The notes under the pieces: model-generated | Told to the model about the DNA's origin: nothing | The model's database searches: none | Seen by the model: the letters and a program-made list of their open reading frames with translations, nothing else | Program-made: the position numbers and the translations under genes | Shown: positions 32,283 through 39,569 of the stretch, one piece after another | Layout: each line of letters opens with the position of its first letter | Position numbering within the stretch: the stretch's first letter is position 1 | Origin: Catenaria anguillulae PL171 | Lineage: Eukaryota > Blastocladiomycota > Blastocladiomycetes > Blastocladiales > Catenariaceae | DNA length: 39,569 nt | Direction of reading: 5' to 3' | NCBI GenBank assembly: GCA_002102555.1 | Contig: MCFL01000220.1 | Location: forward strand, 1 to 39,569

Positions 32283-32645
32283 GGTCAATCAAGATCAAGA
32301 TCACGACGGGAGGGAATAGGATACGAGTAGACGATGGGCGGATGACAATGCGGAGAGTGACGATGTGTTGGGTGATGTCCAATACGGTTTTCCACAAGTA
32401 TCGTCCGTCCGTCGGCCGTCCGTCAGTCGTGCCTGCATTTGGTCCGCGTGGCCACTTCAGTTGGTTTGTTCTATGTATTTAGCTCCTGCATCTGCCAATG
32501 ACACTCGGTGCAGTGCGAAGAGACGATCGTATGGAGAAAGACATGTAAAGATGTATGTGTAGAAACAAGGAGCCTATGTACGGATGAAATGAAAAGAAAA
32601 TCGCACAGACAAAAGCAAACGGGCGGCGTGACACCTCACTCAACT
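32283..32645. other. Spacer between CorA start and BFR1 end
   Basis: About 360 bp. A short run of gtccgtc words occurs around 32402-32432, read as three or four imperfect copies. Otherwise nothing seen. It should contain the CorA-gene promoter and the BFR1 3' UTR. Confidence 0.35.
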
Positions 32646-34471
32646 TCATGCCTCAACCTCAACATCCATGGCAGCGCCCTCGACTTGCTGCTCCTCTTCC
32701 ACGGGTGCGTCGCCCACCTCCACTTGACCCTCCTGCGACGGCTCCTCAACGGCCTCTTCCTGCTGCTCGTCGCCGCCCTGCTCGTCCTGCCCCGACGTGT
32801 TGTCCGCCTCATCACCAACGGCCTCCAAACCAGCCATGATCCTCGCAATCTTTGCCTCGGCCGCGGCCTTGTTGCGTGCCGTCACGGCAGCCGAGTTCTT
32901 TTGGTACCAGGCGCGGCGGTCAATGAGCGCCTTGATGGCCGCCTCGGCCTCGGCAGTCGACACGGGCACTTCGACCTTGACGTGCCAAAAGTGCTCCATG
33001 ACGGTGAGTGGGAACTTGAACACGGTGTGCTGCTGTTGTTGCGAATGAGTCGAGGTCGTGGCGCCCTCGTCGCCATTGGCAGCCGCAACGGCCGACGGCG
33101 TCGACGGCTTGTTGGCCTTCTTGCCGCCCTTTTTCTTGCCGCCCATGCCGGCAAACAATAAATCCGCCTCGTCGTCGCCACCGCCACGCTTGAGCACCTC
33201 GGCCTTTTCAGGCGCCTCTACCTTGCGCACTTGGTGCTTCTTGCCAACAGCACCGCCAGCCTTGCCAGCCTTTGCCGTCTCCTTTTGCAAACCCGCACCA
33301 GCATCCACATCCACGCTGCCCTTGATACCGGCCTCCTTCTTGACAAAGGCAATCAAGTTTGTGCAAATCTGAATCTCCTCCACAAACGCAGGCACCTCAG
33401 CGCGCTCGCGCTCCTCTTGGGCAATGGCGGCCAGCTTTTCGAGCTCGAGGCGCTTCTTTTCCTCGGCATACACCTTTTGCTTGCGCACGCGCTCGTCACG
33501 CATGGTCCGGTAGTGCTCCTCCTTGGCCACGCGGAACGTGTCTTGCTCGCGCGTCCGTTGTGCATAGAGCTCGTTAAGCTTGGCGCTCAAGTCGTCGCGC
33601 TCCTTGTACAGGACGCCGAGCTTGGAGTATTTGGTGGTTTTCGGGTCGGCAAGGCGGTCCAGTTCGCGCTTGACGTCGTCGTAGGCAGACGTCAGGTCGC
33701 CCGCAGAGGGCGACAGTGTGGCGAGTTTGACTTGCAAATCAGAGAGTTCGGATTCGTCGTTGGCAATATCGGCGGCCTTGGTGCGCAGCGTATCAAAGAG
33801 GGGCTTTGAGCGCTTGAGTTGCGAGATTTGGTTGATGGCCTTCTTTTCCTCGAGAAGCTTGAGCGAGCCGGAAGCGATGCGAGATTCCAGTTGGCTGTTG
33901 TTTGAGGCCAGCGTGGTCAGACCAAGATCCAAAACGATTGAGACCAGGAAAGACAAATGCACACATACCGAATGCGCTCCTCTGCCTCCTCTGCGCTCGT
34001 GACCCCCAACCGATCCTTCAAGTGCTTGTACTCCTCCTGCTGGGCCTTGATCTGGTCCTGGAGCTGGGCAATGCGGCGGATGGTGTCATCACGATCACGC
34101 TGGACATCGGCCTTTTGCTTCTTGACCTGGGTCAGCTTGGACCGCAGGGCATCGCGCTGGTTGGTGGCGGACTCGGCTTGCGACGAGCCCGTGGCGTTGA
34201 GCTGGTTGATGCGATCGCGGAGTTTGGTCTAATGGATTCAGGAAGCGCAATAACATGCATCGACCCATCAGTCATAGGTTGTCCCCCAAGTGGCAGAATG
34301 ATAGGGACGGGACGGGCGGGGGTGAATGAAGCAAAACACACACACCAGCTGGGCTTTGGTGGCATCAATCTGCTCATTGATGGCCTTGACGGACGCCGTG
34401 TGCTTGTCAAAGTCGGGCTTGGGGGCGATCCGCGGGGCGGCCTTCTTGGTGGCGGGGATTTCGTTGGACAT
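32646..34471 (-). CDS. BFR1: BFR1-like mRNP-associated coiled-coil protein
   Basis: Homologue of yeast Bfr1, which binds polysome-associated mRNPs at the ER and affects ploidy and secretion. Three exons: 34346-34471, 33969-34228 and 32646-33894 (introns 117 and 74 bp), exactly 545 codons. The second join makes RIRQLESRIASGSLKLLEEKKAINQISQL across two pieces, the family's most conserved block. Residues 20-330 are nearly all coiled coil, with long Glu/Lys/Arg/Gln heptads (LQDQIKAQQEEYKHLKDRL; TREQDTFRVAKEEHYRTMRDERVRKQK). The C-terminal part has Lys/Gly-rich linkers, a globular segment (PLTVMEHFWHVKVEVPV) and an acidic tail. Start ATG 34471 begins MSNEIPATKKAAPRI. A G-rich quadruplex-type repeat lies about 50 bp upstream of it. 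Confidence 0.92.
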
Positions 34472-34521
34472 GATGGTTGGCGGTGCTGATTTGGATGACG
34501 GATGGCCAGATGGTTGGCGAT

Positions 34522-34551
34522 GGGCGGGCGGGCGGGTGGCGGGCGGGCGGA
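34522..34551 (+). repeat. G-rich tandem repeat (GGGC)n, G-quadruplex motif
   Basis: Four consecutive GGG runs separated by single C bases (34522-34536), then more GGG/GG runs to 34551 with single T or C spacers. This meets the usual sequence rule for a stable G-quadruplex on the plus strand. It lies 51 bp upstream of the BFR1 start codon, so it would be in that gene's 5' UTR or core promoter (C-rich in the transcript). Confidence 0.6.
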
Positions 34552-34918
34552 TGGGTGGCAGCAAGCAAGAGGATACGTAGCACAGGACTAGATGTGATTT
34601 ATACGCTTGGTGAATGTGGGCCAGAAGAGAAGTGACGGCGTCAGTATTTACATAGGCCCCAGCAAAACGACAACCAAGGTCCGAGTCCGAGTCAGGGCGA
34701 GCGAGGCGAGCGGCTGTGACTGTGAGCAGTGGGCGGGCAGACGTGTTGCAATATTGGGCGATCAACGAGCGAGACAGGGCGCGTCGATCCATCTTGTTCC
34801 TGGCACACACGCACGTGAGGATCATGAGCTTAAGCTTGGTTGGCTGAAACGCTGGCCTGGCTCCAACCTCACGCCACAAAAATCTTTGTGACTGCGACGA
34901 CTTTGCGACACATTTCCT
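34552..34918. other. Intergenic spacer upstream of BFR1
   Basis: About 370 bp between the BFR1 upstream repeat and the stop of the HMCES gene. Repeated cgagt/gagcgagg words are present around 34680-34720. Overlapping frames on both strands look random. No feature supported. Confidence 0.3.
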
Positions 34919-36228
34919 TTACTGCGAGTCGTATTCAATTTCAACAATCACATCGTCATCCGCAACCTCGCCACCTTTGCGTCTGTCCTCGTCTTCACTG
35001 TCATCAGCTTCCTGCACCTTTGACTTTCCGCCGCCGCCGCCACCGCCTCTGCCCAACCACATCTCCATCATTTTTCGCCCCTCGCCTCGTTTTGTCTCGA
35101 CATAGGGCGTCATGAACCCTTGGTCGTGCACGCCTGCCTTGCCAACGCGTGGATCCACCTCGTACCAGACCAAGTTTGTGTCATTTGGCACCAGCAATTG
35201 CGCAAGCGACGAGTTCCATTGTGTTACGGATGGGTCAAGCCACTGCCGAACCGAGGCGCGGTCGAGAATGACTGGCATGCGGTCGTGCAAAAAGGAGAGC
35301 GCCGGTGTGTTTTCTGTAGTGATGAGTGTGTACGAATACACACGTTCGCCTACATACACACCATTGCGGATATGTAAATGGGTAATGAGTGATTCAGAAC
35401 GGGAGAAATGAGAATGTGCACACCTGGGCCAATGTCCACATAGGTAAACAATCCTGCCAGATACATGAGCGACCCATCTGCTGGACGGACAAAGTAGGCT
35501 GACTTGTGTGTACCGTTGCGAATCCATTCGTAAAATCTGTGTGTGCATCAAGAGCATCAAGGCAGCACCATGTCACAATCCAGTTGTGTACTTGGCCATG
35601 CCAAACTGCCAAGCAAGAGAAAAAAAAAAAAAACTAACCCTTGAGCAATGACCACACAGCGCCCTCTATGGCGCAGCCCAGCAAACATGGGCTTCCCTTC
35701 AATCACAGAGTCGTCGCGGGCATTGATTGGTTGTGGCCCACCGCGAGCGAGCGACGGACCAGTGATGAGTCCCCACTTCTGAACAGGCAGAAACAAGATC
35801 CATTGGAATGAGTGCGGGAATGTCGGTTTGTCAGAATGACAAAATGAGCAAACCATGGAAAATAGGACAAATGTCTCAGTCGCCTCTGTGCTTGTCGGTT
35901 CAAACATTGGTGCCACAGAGGACGGTGGAATGGACGGCGGCACAGGTGTTGAAGATCCTGGAATAGTCATGCCGGCGGTGGATGACGGCGAGCACTCCTC
36001 GTCCTCTTGACTGGCGTTGGCAGTGCTCGCTTCTGCCTCGGCCAAGTCGTGCGTGGCCGCTCCCATGCCGGATACGGATACGGCAGTTTTCGGGACAATG
36101 ACGGGTTGGAACGAAGTTGGAGCAACGTTAGTCGTCGGCCGAAACTTTGAGGGGTCCACCCAAGTGCGCACGCCAGTGCAGCGATGGACAATGCGGGCGT
36201 TGATGTTGAGAGCGGTGCGACCGCACAT
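34919..36228 (-). CDS. HMCES: HMCES/SRAP-domain DNA-protein crosslink peptidase
   Basis: Shields abasic sites in single-stranded DNA through a covalent thiazolidine link to Cys2. Four exons: 35854-36228, 35639-35778, 35424-35536 and 34919-35349 (introns 75, 102, 74 bp), exactly 353 codons. The protein opens MCGR, placing the catalytic Cys at position 2. Further family blocks are FRPTTNVAPT, KWGLI (built at the first join), PINARDDS with the conserved Asn, CVVIAQGFYEW (second join) and LHDRMPVIL with the active-site His. The last join makes GPGERVYSYTLITTENT. An insert of about 80 Ser/Pro/Thr residues sits between NVAPT and KWGL, absent from typical members. The C-terminus has an acidic and Gly-rich tail. 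The second intron contains a 14-base T run near its donor. ATG 36228 is required by the Cys2 mechanism. Confidence 0.95.
35620..35633 (+). repeat. Homopolymer A14 run inside HMCES intron 2
   Basis: Fourteen A on the plus strand (T14 in the transcript), a few bases inside the donor of the 102-bp HMCES intron. It is far from the acceptor and so is not the usual polypyrimidine tract. Runs this long are prone to length error in assembly and to real length variation. Confidence 0.7.
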
Positions 36229-36537
36229 GTTGCCAGGAATGGAAGTGATGTGTGATGATGTTTTCGCGATTGTACAGGACTGTATGCCCTATGGGTGAGG
36301 CGGGATACTCAAGTGCATTGTGCTTTATCGTGCGTGACTGTGCATGGGGGTGCGAATTTGAAAGACTGTGGACGAATCAATGGCACTGCATATCCAGCAT
36401 CAGTGGCAACTCAAGGACGCGTTGGTTGCGTTTGCGTTCTGCAACTGAACGCGCCATCGTGCCATCGACAGCACGTCGATCAGACAAGGGTCGGTCCGCC
36501 GATCCCCTCTGTCCTTTCTTTGCTTCCCTCTGGATAA
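36229..36537. other. Spacer upstream of HMCES
   Basis: About 310 bp beyond the HMCES start codon. It presumably carries its promoter. Short frames only; nothing recognised. Confidence 0.3.
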
Positions 36538-37498
36538 ATGCTCTGTAGATGGAGCGCTTCTCTCTTTCCTGCTCTCCCTCTCTCTCGTGCACGTTTTGCC
36601 TTGCTTCACCGTGACAATCAAAAATCAAGTCCACCTCCTCTCATGACTCGCCCAGCCCAATTGCCCTTGGCCTGCCTCGGCTCTTTGCCAATACCAGGCC
36701 CTCCAACGCCAGCATCACCCCGCGCTGCAAGGAAGCCGCATCTGTACGCATGCATCGCTATTTCACTGGACCAATCTCGGCTGCTCAACTTGCACATGTA
36801 CATTGCATCACAGATTACAGGACTGCGCGCACGTACCACGACTAGCTATCTGGAAGCACCAATTGTTATCGTTCCAGCTGTGCGCTATCTCATGTTCAGG
36901 ATTCAGGATTCATACGGCATTCATGTCGCTTACCTGCATCTGTGTATTAAGTTCATTCCATTTTGCGTTTTCCTTGACGTGGCTTTGTCCACGATTCTCA
37001 CTTTTGATAGTCTCGACGACCAGCCCCGCCAACCCTGCCATTCGGGCTGTTGAGCGCACACAACGGTTTCTCACGAGCGAATACTTCGTCAATCCGTTCA
37101 GCTCGCTCCACGACGCCCTCTACAATCCGATCAACTCATGTTTGCCATGTTGTACGCTCCGATTCTCTTTTACATCGCCTTTGGCGGTACGCCTTTTCTT
37201 GTTCTTTCATAGTCGTCAATTTGAGCACACTGACTGGCCATCCATTCATAGCCGCTGGCCGCGTTTTTTCAACCATGTACAGCCACCTTACAGCCACCTT
37301 CTTTGTGCTGCCAGTCTGCTCTTGAAGCGACACATTACAACGGACGACAACGATGTTTGCATGTGGCACATTACCGAGTTCCTCACCACGTTTGACCTGC
37401 ACATGTATGCTGGAATACCCGAGCGCCTGCCCATGAATCGCTCCGTGTTTCATTACATACTGCGCCCCGCATTACATCCAGTTAGAGCCAAAACATAA
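36538..37498 (+). CDS. Possible coding region, two overlapping open frames, unrecognised
   Basis: Two plus-strand frames overlap here: 171 codons (36538-37053) and 231 codons (36803-37498). The second contains hydrophobic stretches and a run that looks protein-like (FLTSEYFVNPFSSLHDALYNPINS). After about 37135 another frame gives LMFAMLYAPILFYIAFGG, a convincing membrane helix, and then a candidate short intron (gtacgc...ctttcatag). This could be a multi-exon membrane protein or a decayed gene. The frame of the second ORF runs into the first copy of the 200-bp repeat at 37453 and stops there. I recognise no family and cannot fix the exons. Confidence 0.25.
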
Positions 37499-37654
37499 AC
37501 GTTGTCCAATCTACAAAATTTTGGCATGGATAGAAAGCCCTGAATGAGGATAATACGGTAACTTATTTTTCATTTACAGTTATGTGAGTTCAGGGGTCAT
37601 ATTGGGAAGAAGAAAGGAATCGAGTTTAGACTGGGAATCGCATGTGCAACAGCC
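37453..37654. repeat. Direct repeat, copy 1
   Basis: About 202 bp that recur at 39172-39370 in the same orientation, roughly nine bases in ten identical by eye with a few small indels. The unit opens ttacatac, then gcgccccgcatta, and contains the shared core attttggcatggatagaaag. The ends show no clear terminal inverted repeat. Copy 1 follows the open frame ending at 37498. Confidence 0.85.
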
Positions 37655-38220
37655 TGCCGTTGCTGGCTCGCTTCCACTGCAAGAATCCTCATGCCTCGCT
37701 CTGTCTTTCTTTTGGCGCCGAATGGAATTATGGAAAGTTATGTCAGAGCTGCCATCCATATGTAGTACTCCATAGTATTTACCTATGACCGCATCCAATG
37801 AAACACAATCGCAAAGCATTCAATGGCCTAAATGACCTGTGCTCAATTGAGGACACCGCCTTTGCTCATCCACCAATTCTCTCACGGGCATCATCAAGTC
37901 AAGTTGTGACAATGTTGTCAACCCGCCAGGTCAGCCTCCCCCTCGTCGCTCGCTGTAAAGCACTCAAGTTGACCAGCAGCCTTGGCGCAACGGGCATCGC
38001 ATTCACTCGCGCTGGCTCACGCTCTCGCTCTGGAGTCCCGCTGCCATGCAACGCATCAACCCAACCTCACGTTGACCATCGCGCACGCCAGCAATTACAC
38101 CGACTGCTGCTGCCCATGATCAACCAGCCGCCCGCCCGCCGACGCCCACCGTGCTCCCTGCAAAGCTCTTCCTTCTTTGCCCTACTCGGTTTCCCCAGGT
38201 TTCAACCCCACTCACTGTCA
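37655..38220. other. Non-coding stretch between repeat copy 1 and the retroelement fossil
   Basis: About 570 bp. A 141-codon plus frame (37798-38223) is open but has no recognised content; it could be leader sequence of the adjacent retroelement fossil. No primer-binding site or splice signal was identified with confidence. Confidence 0.3.
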
Positions 38221-39171
38221 TGACCGACTCACAATTCATTGCCTCCCATTCCACTTCACCATCCCGCTCAATTCGGCCGCATTCATGCTTTGTGCTACCT
38301 GCTATCACACATCGGCTCCCTCGCCTGCTCGTCTCTACACCGAAACCAGGCATACTTTGATGGCCTCCAAAACGTGAGCGACCTCCTCAACCTTGACCGC
38401 CAGTGCGCCGAAACTGAAGTCAAAGACTCACTTGCAAGCATGTATCGTACCATGTTCAGGGTGCGACCAACGATGTTCCTTCTGCTTGTCGTCCGAGTTC
38501 ATCGTCCCTTGCTCACACCTTCCTCCGGTCACTGGACGAGCGCTTCCGCTTTGCACTTGCTCCTTGCGAATTCGAGACCCTGTCCGATGTGTGTGCCGCT
38601 TTGCGTATTGGCATGTATGCCCCTGATCGTGATCGCTCGGCGCGCTCTCCTGCTTTCGGCAAATCGTGGTCCTCGTCTTCCTCCAAGGACAGTCGCACTC
38701 AATCTGGTGGAGGTCGGTCGTGGCACGGCAAGTCGTCATTTTCGGGTGCCTCAACCTATCCGTCTGCCCCAAGGCACCATTGCGGTTTCTGCAGCATCAA
38801 GGGTCACTTTGCAAAAGACTGCCGCTCGAAGAACTTGTTCCTCAGTAAGGGTGAAAACCCGCCCAATCGGCACCCGCTTTTCAAGGAGAACATCGAACGG
38901 ACCAAGAACCGTGACATCGGTACCAACTCCAACACCAACAACACCAGCGACAGGAATGGTGGCTGTAACAACAACTACAGGCCCCGCAAGCCTGGTAACT
39001 TGGTAGCTCAAGTCGAGGAGACCAAGCCCAAGGATGAGATTGCTCTCGCTGTGCATCTTGAACGTTGGTCGTTCGATTTCCATGGCCCCATTGCCGCTGC
39101 CTCCATTGGTGACGCCCGAGTCCAGTTCCTCATTGACACGGGTGCCACGATCTCGTGCATGTCTGTCGACC
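38221..39171 (+). mobile_element. LTR retrotransposon fossil, gag and protease part (probably Ty3-like)
   Basis: A broken fragment of a Gag-Pol region. Recognisable parts, in order: a Gag core, a basic Ser/Lys/Arg-rich segment, a CCHC zinc knuckle (CGFCSIKGHFAKDC near 38783), and an aspartic protease start with the FLIDTGAT motif near 39126. Reverse transcriptase, RNase H and integrase are not present in the window. The reading frame is interrupted in a small number of places in the Gag part, so the copy is not whole. The protease part ends where the second copy of the 200-bp repeat begins. The Gag-knuckle-protease order and the DTGA form suggest Ty3/gypsy; a BEL/Pao origin cannot be excluded. 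Age looks moderate, since the motifs are still readable. Confidence 0.75.
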
Positions 39172-39370
39172 TTACATACCGCGCCCCGCATTAAATCCAT
39201 TTAGAGCCAAAACATAAAAGTTGTCCAATCGACAAAATTTTGGCATGGATAGAAAGCCCTGAATGAGGGGAATACGGTAACTCATTTTTCATTTACAGTT
39301 ACGTGAATTCAGAGGCCATAACTGGGAAGGAAAGAATCGAGTTAGCCTGGGAATCGCACGCGCACCAGCC
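39172..39370. repeat. Direct repeat, copy 2
   Basis: Second copy of the repeat at 37453-37654, same orientation, 1.7 kb downstream. It abuts the retroelement protease fragment directly. The pair could be the remains of LTRs flanking a fragment, or a separate short element inserted twice. Expected LTR ends (TG...CA), a primer-binding site and a target-site duplication were not found. Confidence 0.85.
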
Positions 39371-39569
39371 ACGTTGCGTGCGGCGAACACAGGGTCTCGT
39401 TAACGCTGGTCGCTGGCTGCACTCACTGCCTCATTGCTCTCAGTCACGAATGGATCGCTTTTTTGTTCTCTCTTCGGCTCTCAAATCTATCCGAGCCTCC
39501 ATCCACGACACATCCAATGACGATGAAGGAAGAATGCAATGATTGGCGATCCGCTCCTCCCATTCGATC
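39371..39569. other. Window end, nothing supported
   Basis: About 200 bp after the second repeat copy. A 79-codon frame crosses from the repeat into this part (39303-39542) but has no recognisable content. The sequence no longer matches the flank of repeat copy 1. Confidence 0.3.

Noticed and set aside
32402-32432. gtccgtc repeats as a regulatory array
   Set aside because: Only three or four imperfect copies; too short and irregular to call more than simple sequence.
1-39569. tRNA, rRNA, CRISPR array or bacterial-type operon
   Set aside because: No B-box-like tRNA signature, rRNA core or regularly spaced repeat was recognised by eye. The gene structure is eukaryotic with spliceosomal introns.

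Overview
The window looks like nuclear DNA of an early-diverging zoosporic fungus, most likely Blastocladiomycota or Chytridiomycota. Genes are compact and sit on both strands. Introns are short GT-AG introns of about 42 to 117 bp. The gene set is fungal: a BFR1 homologue, an ALR/MNR2-type CorA transporter with a very long N-terminus, and a chitin deacetylase carrying CBM18 modules. There are also two proteins of the 'WW' ankyrin-like family, which I associate with zoosporic fungi. The taxonomic placement is inference; no rRNA or tRNA gene was recognised.

Layout, left to right. 1-320: a Cys-rich coding edge fragment. 506-1874 (-): a multi-exon multispan membrane protein. 2152-5014 (-): gamma-tubulin complex component 2. 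5414-6915 (-): an FSP1/AIFM2-like FAD oxidoreductase. 7418-8745 (-): a single-pass membrane protein with a Pro-rich ectodomain. 10137-10873 (+): Rab7/Ypt7. 11186-12732 (-): chitin deacetylase. 13464-16046 (-): a disordered protein with a pair of PP1-docking motifs. 16779-18865 (+): a PhoD-like membrane protein that has lost its metal-binding motifs. 19058-19594 (+): an ACOT13-like thioesterase. 19978-21655 (-): a degenerate WW-ankyrin gene. 22732-24066 (-): a second, intact relative. 24235-25176 (-): a possible pseudokinase. 25687 to about 27800 (+): an unrecognised gene with several frame changes. 28583-28900 (+): a small single-pass protein. 29105-32282 (-): the CorA transporter. 32646-34471 (-): BFR1. 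34919-36228 (-): HMCES/SRAP.

The right end, 36538-39569, differs from the rest. It holds no clear host gene, a diverged direct repeat of about 200 bp (37453-37654 and 39172-39370), and a broken fossil of an LTR retrotransposon gag/protease region between the copies.

The genes do not form one pathway. They are ordinary eukaryotic housekeeping genes (microtubule nucleation, vacuolar traffic, mRNP biology, abasic-site repair, Mg2+ transport, lipid and wall metabolism) mixed with fast-evolving lineage-specific genes. Three of the latter look like regulatory or pseudoenzyme proteins: the PP1 docker, the dead PhoD and the pseudokinase. Exon joins were solved by eye and checked by length modulo 3. 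They close exactly for the oxidoreductase, the Pro-rich protein, the deacetylase, CorA, BFR1 and HMCES. Isolated one-base frame changes in GCP2, and probably in other genes, suggest residual assembly indels.
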